Shown piece by piece: positions 31,680 through 41,442 of a stretch of DNA of 64,000 bases. Source of the DNA: Tropicibacter sp. R16_0. Its GTDB lineage: Bacteria; Pseudomonadota; Alphaproteobacteria; Rhodobacterales; Rhodobacteraceae. Where the stretch lies: the NCBI RefSeq assembly GCF_017743935.1, contig NZ_JAGHRE010000011.1, positions 124,001 through 188,000 on the forward strand, read 5' to 3'. The position numbers were made by a program, and so were the translations under genes. Every line of letters starts with the position of its first letter. Position 1 is the stretch's first letter. The notes under the pieces are model-generated. The model worked only from the letters and a program-made list of their open reading frames with translations. It was not told the DNA's origin and ran no database searches.

Positions 31680-34600
31680 TTGCGCTTTTCCAAACTCCGA
31701 CTGACCGGCTTCAAAAGCTTTGTTGATCCGACCGATCTGATCATCGCGGACGGGTTGACCGGTGTTGTGGGGCCAAACGGCTGCGGCAAGTCCAACCTGC
31801 TGGAAGCGCTCAGGTGGGTGATGGGCGAAAACCGTCCCAAGGCGATGCGCGGTGGCGGGATGGAAGATGTGATTTTTGCAGGCGCCGCGACCCGGCCTGC
31901 ACGCAACTTTGCCGAAGTATCTTTGCTGATGGACAACTCGGAACGGTTGGCGCCGTCTGGGTTTAATGACAGCGATCAGTTGGAGATCATTCGCCGCATC
32001 ACGCGGGATGTGGGCAGCGCTTACAAAACCAACGGCAAGGATGTGCGCGCGCGCGATGTACAGATGCTCTTTGCCGATGCCTCGACCGGGGCGCATTCGC
32101 CTGCGTTGGTGCGCCAGGGGCAGATTTCCGAGCTGATCAACGCCAAGCCCAAAGCACGGCGGCGTATTCTGGAAGAAGCGGCGGGGATCTCTGGCCTGTA
32201 TCAACGTCGGCATGAGGCCGAGTTGAAACTGAAGGGGGCTGAAACCAACCTGACCCGCGTCGATGACGTGCTGGAGCAATTGGCGGCGCAGCTGAGCCAG
32301 TTGGCCCGGCAGGCGCGTCAGGCGGCACGCTATCGTGAGATTGGCACGCTCTTGCGGCAGGCCGAGGGAATGCTGCTCTATCGTCGTTGGAAAGAGGCGG
32401 ACGAGGCGCGGTTGAGCGCCGAAGAGGTGCTGCGTGGTCGCACGACAGAGGCAGGTCAGGCCGAGGGCATGGCCCGTCAGGCGGCCAAGGCACGTGGCGC
32501 CGCCGAAGAGGCCCTTCCGCCGCTGCGCGAGGAAGAGGCGATTGCGGCGGCGATTCTGCAGCGGATGCAGGTGCAGCGCGATGCGCTCAGCGACCAGGAA
32601 ACCCGCGCGCGGCAAACGATCGAAACGCTTACAGCTCGGATCAACCAGCTGGGTCAGGACATTGAGCGCGAGACGGGTCTGAACCGCGATGCTGGCGATA
32701 CGATCGAGCGGCTGGAATGGGAAGCGCGCGAGTTGGCCAAGGCCAGCGAAGGTCAGGCCGACAAGCTGGCGGAGGCGGCCGAGGTTGCGCGTGAGGCGGC
32801 ATCAGTCCTGCAAGAGCGTGAGGATCACCTGTCGCAGATGACCGAGGACGTTGCCCGCCTGGCCGCGAGGCACCAATCGGCGCAGCGTCTGGTGGATGAC
32901 AGCCGCAAGACGTTGGATCGGTCCGAGGGCGAAGAGGCCCGAGCTCGCGATGCGGTGAGTGAAGCGGAGCGGGCCTTGGAGCAGGCCGTGGATGCCTATG
33001 GCGAGGCGCTGGACGCCGAAGAAGAGGCCAGCGAGGCGGCAGAGGCCGCCGAAGAGGCGCTGGCCGCAGCAGATGAGCTGCGCAATGACACGCAAGCTCG
33101 CGAGTCTGAGGCCCGAGCGCAACGATCAGAAGCCGAGGGTGAAGTGGGCGCGATCCGGGCTGAGACCACGGCGCTGGCCAAACTTGTGGCGCGGGATACG
33201 GCAGAGGGCGGGCAGGTGATGGACCTGCTGCGTGTGGCGCCGGGCTATGAAAAAGCCCTGGGGGCGGCACTTTCGGATGACCTGCGCGCACCTCTGGCCG
33301 AGGATGACGGCCCATCGGGCTGGGTGGATGTCCCTGGGTACGATGCGGACCAGTCTTTGCCCGAGGGGGCAGAACCGTTGGCGTTGCATGTGTCGGGGCC
33401 GGACCGGCTGAGCCGTCGGATCGCGCAGATCGGGATTGTGAGCGGCGATGACGGTGGGCGGCTGCAAGCGGCGCTGAAACCAGGACAGCGGCTGGTCTCG
33501 CGCGAAGGGGATCTGTGGCGCTGGGACGGCTTCCGCGCCTGGGCCGAGGATGCGCCAAGTGCGGCGGCGATGCGGTTGGAACAGCTCAACCGTTTGGAAG
33601 CTTTGAAGCAAGAGCTGGAGCGCGTGAGTGCCCAGGCTGACGGGGCACGCGCCGCGCATGAGGCACTGTCGCAGCAGTTGGCGGACGTGACGGAGGCAGA
33701 TCGTCGTGCGCGTGAGGCGCGTCGGGCCGCCGATCAGCGCGTGGCCGAAGCGGCGCGGGCGCTGTCCAAATCCGAAGCCGATCGCAATCTGGCGCAGGGG
33801 CGGCTCGAGACGTTGGGGCTGGCCGTTGACCGGCACAAAGAAGACGCGATGGCTGCGCGGGTGCAGATGCGCGAGGCAGAAAAGGCCTTATCCGAACTGG
33901 GCGATCTGGATACCGCGCGCCAGCAGGTCGAGGACATCAAGCAAACGGTTGAGGCCGCGCGGATCACCATGCTGACGCATCGGTCGGCCCATGACGAGAT
34001 GCGGCGCGAGGGCGACGCACGCACCAAGCGTTCGCAAGAGGTGACCAAGGACATCAGCGGCTGGCGCCATCGCCTTGAGACAGCTGAAAAGCGGATTGCC
34101 GAACTGGTTGAGCGTAAGGCGACATCTGAAGAAGATCTGGCCGAGGCAATGTCTGTGCCCGGAGAGATTGCCGAGGCGCGCGAGGAATTGGCAGAACAAT
34201 CCGAAGCAGCCGAAGAGCGCCGCAAGGGCGCGGCCGATGCTCTGGCCGTGGGCGAGGCGACCCACCGCGAGGCGATGCTTGCCGAGCGTGAAGCAGAGCG
34301 GTTGGCGTCCGAGGCGCGTGAAGCGCGGGCGGCGGCCGAAGCGCGAGCCGAGGCTGCACGCGAAACGGTGGTAGCAGCGGCCGAACGGATTGCAGAGGAT
34401 CAGCAGCTGACGCCGAACCAGCTGCTCAATGATTTGGACGTTGACCCGGACAAGATGCCCAATGCGGAAACGCTGGAGGCCGAGGTCAATCGGCACAAGC
34501 GGCAGCGCGATGCCATGGGCGCGGTGAACCTGCGCGCCGAGGAAGACGCGCGCGAGGTGCAGGAAGAGCATGACACGCTGGCGGCGGAAAAGGCGGACCT

Positions 34601-35135
34601 GGAAGAGGCAATCAAGACCCTGCGCAACGGTATTGCCAGCCTGAATCGCGAGGGGCGCGAGCGGCTGTTGACGGCGTTCGAGCAGGTCAATTCCAACTTT
34701 GCCATGCTGTTCAAACATCTGTTTGGCGGTGGCGAGGCCAATCTGGTGATGGTCGAAAGCGAGGATCCGCTGGATGCGGGGTTGGAGATCATGTGTCAGC
34801 CACCGGGCAAGAAGCTGTCGACATTGTCTCTGTTGTCTGGGGGCGAGCAGACGCTGACGGCGATGGCGTTGATCTTTGCGGTGTTTCTGGCCAATCCGGC
34901 GCCGATCTGTGTGCTGGACGAGGTCGACGCACCGCTAGATGATGCCAACGTCACGCGCTTTTGTGACTTGCTGGACGAGATGTGCCGACAGACGGATACG
35001 CGGTTCCTGATCATCACCCACCACGCGGTGACGATGGCGCGGATGGACCGGCTGTTCGGGGTGACCATGCAAGAGCAGGGTGTGAGCCAATTGGTCTCGG
35101 TTGATCTCAAGAAAGCGGAATCTCTGGTCGCTTGA
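31680..35135 (+). CDS. smc: Chromosome segregation protein SMC
   Basis: Condensin ATPase of 1151 residues that compacts and segregates chromosomes, normally with ScpA and ScpB (not in this window). The head begins RFSKLRLTGFKSFVDP. GVVGPNGCGKSNLLEALRW is Walker A. Two long coiled coils flank a hinge at about residues 510-640. SLLSGGEQTLTAMALIF is the ABC signature and CVLDEVDAPLDDANV is Walker B. The TTG at 31680 is chosen because it yields the family N-terminus; a GTG ten codons upstream is in frame. The upstream AAGG fits the TTG. Confidence 0.96.
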   Translation: MRFSKLRLTGFKSFVDPTDLIIADGLTGVVGPNGCGKSNLLEALRWVMGENRPKAMRGGGMEDVIFAGAATRPARNFAEVSLLMDNSERLAPSGFNDSDQLEIIRRITRDVGSAYKTNGKDVRARDVQMLFADASTGAHSPALVRQGQISELINAKPKARRRILEEAAGISGLYQRRHEAELKLKGAETNLTRVDDVLEQLAAQLSQLARQARQAARYREIGTLLRQAEGMLLYRRWKEADEARLSAEEVLRGRTTEAGQAEGMARQAAKARGAAEEALPPLREEEAIAAAILQRMQVQRDALSDQETRARQTIETLTARINQLGQDIERETGLNRDAGDTIERLEWEARELAKASEGQADKLAEAAEVAREAASVLQEREDHLSQMTEDVARLAARHQSAQRLVDDSRKTLDRSEGEEARARDAVSEAERALEQAVDAYGEALDAEEEASEAAEAAEEALAAADELRNDTQARESEARAQRSEAEGEVGAIRAETTALAKLVARDTAEGGQVMDLLRVAPGYEKALGAALSDDLRAPLAEDDGPSGWVDVPGYDADQSLPEGAEPLALHVSGPDRLSRRIAQIGIVSGDDGGRLQAALKPGQRLVSREGDLWRWDGFRAWAEDAPSAAAMRLEQLNRLEALKQELERVSAQADGARAAHEALSQQLADVTEADRRAREARRAADQRVAEAARALSKSEADRNLAQGRLETLGLAVDRHKEDAMAARVQMREAEKALSELGDLDTARQQVEDIKQTVEAARITMLTHRSAHDEMRREGDARTKRSQEVTKDISGWRHRLETAEKRIAELVERKATSEEDLAEAMSVPGEIAEAREELAEQSEAAEERRKGAADALAVGEATHREAMLAEREAERLASEAREARAAAEARAEAARETVVAAAERIAEDQQLTPNQLLNDLDVDPDKMPNAETLEAEVNRHKRQRDAMGAVNLRAEEDAREVQEEHDTLAAEKADLEEAIKTLRNGIASLNREGRERLLTAFEQVNSNFAMLFKHLFGGGEANLVMVESEDPLDAGLEIMCQPPGKKLSTLSLLSGGEQTLTAMALIFAVFLANPAPICVLDEVDAPLDDANVTRFCDLLDEMCRQTDTRFLIITHHAVTMARMDRLFGVTMQEQGVSQLVSVDLKKAESLVA

Positions 35136-35181
35136 TCACGCATTGGTAGAAAATCAAGAGATTCTCTGATACCCTACCAAT

Positions 35182-35559
35182 ATGCGCGCTGTTTATGCCT
35201 TTGTTATCATCGTCTTGGCGAGCCCGGCCTTCGCAGACGAATTGGCGTTGTGGCGCATTGGGGCCTCGCGTTTCGGAACCGATTTTGCAACCGACGGCAG
35301 TACAGTGTCCGGATTGCAACAGATGCACTACGAGCCGGAAGAGGGTGGCCTGAGCGGCGGCGAGCTTGCGGACCGCTTCGGCGAAGGCGTGTCCGTTGGG
35401 AGCAACGTCAAACTGCATTGGAAGGGCCACATCTGTGTGAACCTGCGCAGCCAGCCGGGTGAATGTGACGTTCAGATCGATAAGGACGAGGTCAAACTGG
35501 TGCGACGTCAGAAGGCAGGACGTCTGCCGTTGATCTTCGAGTTTGGCATCCGACCTTGA
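35182..35559 (+). CDS. Small exported protein of unknown function
   Basis: Protein of 125 residues with a signal peptide (MRAVYAFVIIVLASPAFAD, cleavage after AFA). The mature part is about 106 residues with two Cys (HICVNL, GECDVQ) that could form a disulfide. No domain is recognised. It starts 46 bases after smc, next to a second small exported protein. Confidence 0.65.
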   Translation: MRAVYAFVIIVLASPAFADELALWRIGASRFGTDFATDGSTVSGLQQMHYEPEEGGLSGGELADRFGEGVSVGSNVKLHWKGHICVNLRSQPGECDVQIDKDEVKLVRRQKAGRLPLIFEFGIRP

Positions 35560-35614
35560 TGCCTTCACTGCAACGTGATTCCCAAAACGACGACGGTCGC
35601 GGCAAGATCGGGCT

Positions 35615-35980
35615 ATGCGATATCTGTTGATCTTTCTTCTGGCGTCCGGGTCTGTATCTGCGGCGGAGTGGTCCTTGCGCGATGGGGACATCCCTTTGAC
35701 GAGGGCCGAGGTGCAGGCGCTTGAGGGGCGCGTATTGACGTTCTACGACGATGGCCAATCCCGGTATTCGGCAGGAGGCGCCTATTCCTATACCTACTCG
35801 GTCGAGAACGGGGGTGGGACGGCTTTTGGAACCTTCGAGGTGGCCAACGACGGCAGCGTCTGTACGGAATTTCGTAACGGGTTTCATCGCTGTGATCTGT
35901 TTGTTCACAGCAATGGTCGGTTAGTGCTGATCAACGAAAAGGGCGAACGCTATCCGGTGCGGCCTGACGTCGCGCAATGA
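35615..35980 (+). CDS. Small exported protein of unknown function
   Basis: Protein of 121 residues with a signal peptide (MRYLLIFLLASGSVSAAEW, cleavage after VSA). The mature part is strand-rich (GRVLTFYDDGQSRYS, YSYTYSVENGGGTAFG, FEVANDGSVCTEF, RCDLFVHSNGRLVLI), suggesting a small beta-barrel or sandwich with one disulfide. I recognise no named family. Copy D of the repeat follows. Confidence 0.65.
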   Translation: MRYLLIFLLASGSVSAAEWSLRDGDIPLTRAEVQALEGRVLTFYDDGQSRYSAGGAYSYTYSVENGGGTAFGTFEVANDGSVCTEFRNGFHRCDLFVHSNGRLVLINEKGERYPVRPDVAQ

Positions 35981-35994
35981 GATTTGGCGGCTCA

Positions 35995-36231
35995 AGGGGG
36001 GCTCCCGCGCCCGAGCAAACCTGACTACGTCAGCTTCGCTAACGGACTTGGGCCGGGCGCCGGGCAAAGCCCGGCGCGGTCCCGTCTGTGGAGGACGTTT
36101 GGTGAAAAACATCCGTTGACCATGACGCGGCGCTGGTCGCAACTGGATGCCAACCGCCGAGCGAAGCGAGGCCCGGCCCAACGGGAGGAGGTGTTTCTTC
36201 AGAAACACTGACGACGGGCGGGAGTGCTCCC
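35995..36231. repeat. Structured intergenic repeat, copy D (two inverted modules)
   Basis: The left module starts GGGGGGCTCCCGCGCCCGAG and carries stem GCGCCGGGC-aaa-GCCCGGCGC (36057-36077). The right module carries CCAACCGCCGAGCG, AGGCCCGGCCCAACGGGAGG, small hairpin GTGTTTC-ttca-GAAACAC and GACGACGGGCGGGAGTGCTC. The outer ends are inverted copies of each other. The left and right parts match those of copy E in the same order. It lies between convergent genes. Confidence 0.82.
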
Positions 36232-36251
36232 TTTGCCGGTCAAAACAGCCG

Positions 36252-37415
36252 TCAGAGGCGTCCCAGCAACGCCGGGGTCGGCCAGGCGTCAGCGGGCAAC
36301 CCAAGGCGAGCCTGCTCGGCCTGCACAGCGGCGCGTGTGCCTGCGCCCAAAATGCCGTCGACCTTGCCCACGTCGTGCCCGCGTGCCTGTAGTTTGCGTT
36401 GCAGTTGCTTCATCTGCGCGCCATCCAGCCCCTGATCCGGGTTGCCGGCGTCATAGATCTGCGCGCCCTCGAGCCGGGTCGCGAAATAGGCTGCCGTCAA
36501 AACGTAGACAAAGCTCTGGTTCCATTCGAAATAGACGTCGAAATTGGGATAAGCGAGGAAGGCCGGTCCCTTGTGGCCCTGTGGCAGGATCAGCGAGGCG
36601 GGCAGATTGGCGAGCGACCCGGCGCGCGGCTGAACGCCCATGGCCTGCCAGTCCGACACCGAACGGGGCTTGCCGGGGCCGCTCAGCGACCAGTCCATGT
36701 TGGCAGGCACCGTCACCTCTTGCAGCCAGGGCTGACCTGCGGCCCAACCCAAGTGCGACAGCATCTTGCCGCCCGAGGTCAGCGCGTCGGGGGCCGAGGT
36801 TTTCAGCGAAACGGTGCCGTCCCCGTCCGCGTCTACGCCATTTTCCAGGATGTCGCGGGGCAGCATCTGCACCATGCCAATCTCGCCGGCCCAGGCACCG
36901 GTGGTGCGGGCCGGGTCGAAATCGCCCTGTGCATAGAGTTCCAGCGCGGCAAAGATTTGTGGCCGGAACAGCTCAGGTCTGCGACAGTCGTGGGCCAGAG
37001 TGACCAACGCGTTGCGGGTGTTGAAATCGCCCTGGAACGAGCCGTAGTCGGTTTCGAACGCCCAAAAGGCCAATATAACTCCGCGTGATATGCCGTACTG
37101 CGCCTCGATCCGGTCAAAGACCGCGTTGTATTTCTTGGCCATGGCGCGGCCCCGATCGATCCGGTTCTGCGAGATCAGACGGCGGGAAAACTCGATGAAG
37201 GGCTTTTGAAATACGCCCTGTGCCCGGTCGGCGCGCAGAACCTTTTGATCCTGGCTCACGCCCTGAAAGAAACGATCCGCCGTGGCAGCGTCATAGCCTT
37301 GCGCGACAGCTTCGGATTTAAGGCCTGAGACAAAGCTGCTGAATGACCCGCCGCATTGGGCAAAGGCCGCGCCTGGAAACAAGATGAGGGCGGCGAGAAT
37401 GGAGGAAATTTTCAT
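36252..37415 (-). CDS. Lytic murein transglycosylase (SLT_2 plus peptidoglycan-binding domain)
   Basis: MltB-type enzyme of 387 residues that cleaves peptidoglycan glycan strands to anhydro-muropeptides. A signal peptide (ILAALILFPGAAFAQ) leads to the SLT_2 domain, with the catalytic Glu in FWAFETDYGSFQGDFNTRNA and GAWAGEIGMVQMLP. The last 60 residues (MKQLQRKLQARGHDVGKVDG to the end) form a PG_binding_1 domain. The ATG at 37415 is preferred over an upstream TTG. The product is periplasmic and may be soluble, since no lipobox is seen. Confidence 0.9.
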   Translation of the reverse strand: MKISSILAALILFPGAAFAQCGGSFSSFVSGLKSEAVAQGYDAATADRFFQGVSQDQKVLRADRAQGVFQKPFIEFSRRLISQNRIDRGRAMAKKYNAVFDRIEAQYGISRGVILAFWAFETDYGSFQGDFNTRNALVTLAHDCRRPELFRPQIFAALELYAQGDFDPARTTGAWAGEIGMVQMLPRDILENGVDADGDGTVSLKTSAPDALTSGGKMLSHLGWAAGQPWLQEVTVPANMDWSLSGPGKPRSVSDWQAMGVQPRAGSLANLPASLILPQGHKGPAFLAYPNFDVYFEWNQSFVYVLTAAYFATRLEGAQIYDAGNPDQGLDGAQMKQLQRKLQARGHDVGKVDGILGAGTRAAVQAEQARLGLPADAWPTPALLGRL

Positions 37416-37445
37416 GAAATCTAATCGGTCCAATGTTCGTTTGAT

Positions 37446-38363
37446 TTAGAGTATCAGCATCACCACGAGACAGGCAATCACCAGTCCCAGGCACAGCGCC
37501 CAGACCTGCCAGAGCATGTTGACCGCGCGTTCAATCTCGCGCGCACCGATGTCTTCACGCGCGCCCTCGTTGACCCAGGCGAGGTGGCGGACCTGGCCGT
37601 GATAGCTGCGCGGGCCAGCCAAGGCCACGTTCAGTGCGCGGGCCATGGCGGCCTCGGGCCAGCCGGCGTTGGGCGAGATGTGGCGTTGGGCGTCTTCGAT
37701 GATCTCGCGCCCCTTGGACCATTGGTTCGACAGCACCACGATCAGCAACCCGGTCAAACGGGCGGGGATCAGGTTCAGCAGGTCGTCGAACCGGGCCGAA
37801 GCCCAGCCATATTGCAGAAAACGCTCGTTGCGGTAACCCACCATGCTGTCGGCAGTGTTGATCACCTTGTACATCAAAAGCCCGGGCAACCCAGCGACCA
37901 GGAACCAGAAGGCGGGTGCAACCACCCCGTCGCTTAGGTTTTCGGACGCGCTTTCGATGGCCGAGCGGGCCACTTGCGGGCCGGTCATCTCACCGGTGTC
38001 GCGGCTGACAATGCGCGAGACCATGTGACGGGCATCGGTGAGCGACAGGCGCAGCGCGTCAGCCACGTCTTGTACATGAGTAACGAGTGATTTCTGAGCC
38101 AGCAGAATGGCACAAACCAGGATTTCGACGACCGGGCCAAAGGCCGAGAGCAGAGCGCCCAGACCCCAGGCACCAAGTGTAAGCATAACAACAGAGGCCA
38201 AGCCTTTGAGCTGCCGATTGTCACCCGTGTTCAACCGCTTTTCGAGAAATCCCACGCAGTCGCCCATCAGAACGGCGGGATGGCGAATGCGGGACCAGAG
38301 CCAATCGGGCTCTCCCAGAGCTGCATCCAGCAACATGGCCGAGGCAAGGACAAAGGGCGTCAT
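37446..38363 (-). CDS. cobD: Adenosylcobinamide-phosphate synthase CobD (CbiB)
   Basis: Membrane enzyme of 305 residues that attaches aminopropanol phosphate to adenosylcobyric acid in B12 synthesis. [24 protein letters not shown] is the N-terminal signature, and [22 protein letters not shown] and [22 protein letters not shown] are core motifs. Four or five membrane helices are seen. It overlaps the cobC stop by four bases, so the two are cotranscribed. Confidence 0.95.
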   Translation of the reverse strand: MTPFVLASAMLLDAALGEPDWLWSRIRHPAVLMGDCVGFLEKRLNTGDNRQLKGLASVVMLTLGAWGLGALLSAFGPVVEILVCAILLAQKSLVTHVQDVADALRLSLTDARHMVSRIVSRDTGEMTGPQVARSAIESASENLSDGVVAPAFWFLVAGLPGLLMYKVINTADSMVGYRNERFLQYGWASARFDDLLNLIPARLTGLLIVVLSNQWSKGREIIEDAQRHISPNAGWPEAAMARALNVALAGPRSYHGQVRHLAWVNEGAREDIGAREIERAVNMLWQVWALCLGLVIACLVVMLIL

Positions 38364-39325
38364 AGGGCGCGCTCCAACTGCTCCCAGCGGTCCACGGGCG
38401 GCAGGCCGAGGCGCAGGAAGGTTTCAGAGTAGGGGAAGATGCGGCTCCAGATGTGATGCTCGGCCAGCCGGTCTTGCCAGGCCTTGGCATTTTCGACGCG
38501 GTAGAGGCGGAACAGTGACGTCCCACCGGCAAGCTTTGCACCTTTTTCCGTCATCAGATTGTCCAGACGGTCGGCATCACAGGCGAGTTGGATACGCGTG
38601 GCCTCGGCCCATGTCTGATCCTGCAGCGCTTGGGTGCCAACACGCAAAGCTGGGCCGGACACCGCCCAAGGGCCGGTCATGTCGTTCAGCCGCGCAATGA
38701 TCTCGGGGCGGGCAATTGCAAAACCAAGGCGCAATCCAGCAAGGCCCCAGAACTTGCCAAAGCTCTTGAGGATCACCGTATTGGGGTCTTCGGCCAATTG
38801 GATCAGGCTGGCCTCGGGCGTGACGTCGCAAAAGCTTTCGTCGATCACGGTTAGGTCGTGGCCTGTGGCGTCGTCTTTTGTCCAGAGCCGCCCGTCGGGG
38901 TTGTTGGGGTGAACCAGAACCCGGGCTTGGGCCGGAGCGTGATCGGTCACCTGCCAGCCTTGCGCCGAGAAGGCAGCGGCGTGTTCGTTGTATGTGGGCG
39001 GTGTGATCTCGACCTGTGCAGGTGCGGCCAACATCGGCAAGCGCGCGATCAGGGCCGAGGCACCGGGTGCGGGCAGAATCGCGGCTCCATCAGGCACATT
39101 CCAAAAGGCGCGGGCGGCGTCGACCAATCGCTCGAACGCGTCATGATCGGGAAGGGCGGCCCAATCCTGCGCGGTCAGCCCCTCGACCGGGTAGGGCGTG
39201 GGGTTGATGCCGGTGGACAGATCAACCCAATCCTGCGCGGTGCCGCCGAACTGTGCGCGCGCCGCCGCAAGGCCGCCGCCGTGATCGCGTTTGGCACGCG
39301 GGTCGATGTCGATAGGTTCTGCCAT
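38360..39325 (-). CDS. cobC: Cobalamin biosynthesis aminotransferase-fold protein CobC
   Basis: PLP enzyme of 321 residues, the likely threonine-phosphate decarboxylase that supplies (R)-1-amino-2-propanol phosphate to Cob[27 protein letters not shown] and [18 protein letters not shown] (Schiff-base Lys) are typical. The ATG at 39325 matches the family start MAEP; an upstream extension is not needed. It is the first gene of a two-gene operon with cobD. bluB at 7.6 kb makes the lower ligand of the same cofactor. Confidence 0.92.
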   Translation of the reverse strand: MAEPIDIDPRAKRDHGGGLAAARAQFGGTAQDWVDLSTGINPTPYPVEGLTAQDWAALPDHDAFERLVDAARAFWNVPDGAAILPAPGASALIARLPMLAAPAQVEITPPTYNEHAAAFSAQGWQVTDHAPAQARVLVHPNNPDGRLWTKDDATGHDLTVIDESFCDVTPEASLIQLAEDPNTVILKSFGKFWGLAGLRLGFAIARPEIIARLNDMTGPWAVSGPALRVGTQALQDQTWAEATRIQLACDADRLDNLMTEKGAKLAGGTSLFRLYRVENAKAWQDRLAEHHIWSRIFPYSETFLRLGLPPVDRWEQLERAL

Positions 39326-39506
39326 GCCACGGGTCCGATTTTGCGGTATGATAGGTTGGATTCGGTTCAAGCGGAAACTCGCCACAAACACAAGCGATGC
39401 GCATATTCCTTCAGTCGCACCGTATTGTGTTAAGAGTTTGTTAAGGGAAAAGAAAGATCACGGTTGGAAAGGGGAGAAGCACAGAATCTGAAAAAGAACG
39501 TGCTCA

Positions 39507-39878
39507 ATGTCTGCTATGAATGTTCTGATTGTTGAAGGCAATCCAGATCTTGGATTGCTCTGGAAGCGCCATCTTGAACGGCAAGGTGCCGAGGTGACCT
39601 TGGTCAACTCGCAGGAAGAGGCGATTCTGGCGCTCTACGGGACAGATTTCGAGATCATCGTGCTGGATCTGGTTCTGGATGGGGGCAGTGCCTTGGCTGT
39701 GGCCGATTTTGCCAGCTATCGGCGCCCTGATGCGCGGGTGATCTTTGTCACCAACACCAGCTTCTTCTCGGACGGATCGATCTTTGCCCACAGCCCAAAC
39801 GCTTGCGCCTATGTGCAAAGCGGAACGCCGCCAGAGGATCTGGCGGCGATGGTCGAGCATTACGCGGCGGTTCGTTAA
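39507..39878 (+). CDS. Single-domain response regulator with degenerate active site
   Basis: CheY-like receiver of 123 residues with no output domain. The phosphoacceptor Asp54 (IIVLDLVLDGG) and Thr82 (IFVTN) are present. The acidic pair that binds magnesium reads Glu10-Gly11 instead of Glu/Asp-Asp, and the conserved Lys of the YLxKP motif is Ser105 (YVQSG). This suggests altered or absent phosphorylation. No kinase gene is near. Its stop overlaps the convergent glutathione transferase gene by four bases. Confidence 0.85.
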   Translation: MSAMNVLIVEGNPDLGLLWKRHLERQGAEVTLVNSQEEAILALYGTDFEIIVLDLVLDGGSALAVADFASYRRPDARVIFVTNTSFFSDGSIFAHSPNACAYVQSGTPPEDLAAMVEHYAAVR

Positions 39879-40849
39879 CCGCGCCCGTGTGCCTCGAGAT
39901 AGTCGATAACGGGATTGATCGGCACGATTCGATGTGGGTTCACACTGTCGTGGCTGTAGTGATAGTGGCGCACGATGTGCTGCATGTTCACCGTGTCAGC
40001 CACGCCGGGCCATTGATACAGCTCGCGGGTGTAGGCCCAGAGGCTGGGGTAGTCGATGATCCGCTTGCGGTTGCACTTGAAATGCAGGTGATAGACGGGG
40101 TCGAAACGGATCAAGGTGGTAAAGAGGCGCCAGTCGGCTTCGGTCAGTTTATCACCCATCAGATAGCGATTGCCGGTCAGGCGTTCTTCGAGCCAATCCA
40201 ACGTGTCAAAGAGCGGATGAACGGCCGCATCATAAGCCGCTTGAGTGGTGGCAAAGCCGGACTTGTAGACGCCATTGTTGAGTGTGTCATAGATGCGGGC
40301 GTTCACCTCTTCGATGGCGTCGCGCATCGGCTCGGGCCAAAAATCGTCAGTGTTGCCGGTCAGCCCGTCGAAGGCTGAGTTGAACATGCGAATGATCTCT
40401 GAACTTTCGTTGGACACGATGGTCTCGCGTTCCTTGTCCCAGAGGATCGGCACGGTCACGCGGCCGGAATAGGTGGGGTCGGCTTTGGTATAGACCTGAT
40501 GCGCATGGCTCAGTCCATAAAGGTCATCGCCGGTGGCGCCGTGATCGTCTGCCTCAAAGCTCCACCCTTGATCCATCATGTCGGGGTGCACGGCCGAGAC
40601 GGTGATGTGATCGCTCAGGCCCTTGAGCTGGCGAAAGATCAGCGTGCGGTGCGCCCAGGGGCAGGCATAGCTGACATAGAGGTGATAGCGCCCGGTCTCA
40701 GCCGCGAAACCGCCGGTGCCTGATGGCCCCGGGGCGCCGTCGGCAGTGATCCAGTTGCGGAATTGCGCAGCGCTGCGTTTGAATGCGCCGTCGTGGGATT
40801 TGGTGTCATACCACTGGTCGTGCCAGGTGCCGTCGATGAGCAGGCCCAT
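39875..40849 (-). CDS. Glutathionyl-hydroquinone reductase (Xi-class GST, YqjG/ECM4 type)
   Basis: Enzyme of 324 residues that reduces glutathionyl-hydroquinones. The catalytic Cys lies in LYVSYACPWAHRTLIFRQLKG (residue in CPWAH), and VPILWDKERETIVSNESSEIIRMFN binds glutathione. The C-terminal helical part includes RYLMGDKLTEADWRLFTTL and the two aromatic positions of Xi enzymes. The ATG at 40849 follows GGAGATCACAC. It is divergent from the small gene at 41070. Confidence 0.93.
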   Translation of the reverse strand: MGLLIDGTWHDQWYDTKSHDGAFKRSAAQFRNWITADGAPGPSGTGGFAAETGRYHLYVSYACPWAHRTLIFRQLKGLSDHITVSAVHPDMMDQGWSFEADDHGATGDDLYGLSHAHQVYTKADPTYSGRVTVPILWDKERETIVSNESSEIIRMFNSAFDGLTGNTDDFWPEPMRDAIEEVNARIYDTLNNGVYKSGFATTQAAYDAAVHPLFDTLDWLEERLTGNRYLMGDKLTEADWRLFTTLIRFDPVYHLHFKCNRKRIIDYPSLWAYTRELYQWPGVADTVNMQHIVRHYHYSHDSVNPHRIVPINPVIDYLEAHGRG

Positions 40850-41069
40850 GTGTGATCTCCGATCTGTGTCTGGGTTCAACTTAATGCCAAGGGTTGGGAC
40901 CGCACATGGTCAGGGGCGCGCACGATCTCTGCGTGGCTGCACAATGGGTCCGCGAGGGAATTGAGGATTTGGCGCAACGCCTTAAGTGGATTCAGATAGT
41001 CATGAAAACTTATCTTGATTTTAAGACCATCTCGGTGAGGCTAGTGTTTGTTCGTCTGGAGGGAACGGC

Positions 41070-41423
41070 ATGAGCACTTATGTGTCGAAAGAAATCAGCG
41101 ACGGGTTGAATGCAGCCCGGATTGCCAGCCTGAAAAAGGCCAGCCGCTTGCGCGTCGAGATGGGGCAGGAGTATTTCAAGGTCCTGCGCCTGTGGAAGGA
41201 TGGCTTTGCGGTTGAGGCCGAAACGACGCCTCGGTTGCGCGGGTTGGTCGATTTGTATGATGGGGCGAACCACCTCTATCAATGTCTGATCATCGCATCT
41301 GAGGACGAGGCAGGCGAAATGCGATATGAGTTCAAGCGCAATACGGTGGCCGCAGACAAAGCTCCGCTGGATTTCTACCGCGAGCCGGATGCGCCGATTG
41401 CCCTATTGGGAAAGGACGGCTGA
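41070..41423 (+). CDS. Conserved hypothetical protein
   Basis: Cytoplasmic protein of 117 residues with a strong ribosome site (GGAGGGA). RIASLKKASRLRVEMGQEYFKVLRLWKDGF is a helix followed by strands, then GLVDLYDGANHLYQCLIIAS and MRYEFKRNT. The pattern resembles a small roseobacter-specific family. I cannot assign a role. Copy E of the repeat follows. Confidence 0.7.
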   Translation: MSTYVSKEISDGLNAARIASLKKASRLRVEMGQEYFKVLRLWKDGFAVEAETTPRLRGLVDLYDGANHLYQCLIIASEDEAGEMRYEFKRNTVAADKAPLDFYREPDAPIALLGKDG

Positions 41424-41442
41424 TCGTAGGCATGGTTGGGCA

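Noticed and set aside
31593-32615. Long minus-strand frames opposite smc
   Set aside because: They are shadows of the SMC head and coiled coil, produced by high third-position GC.
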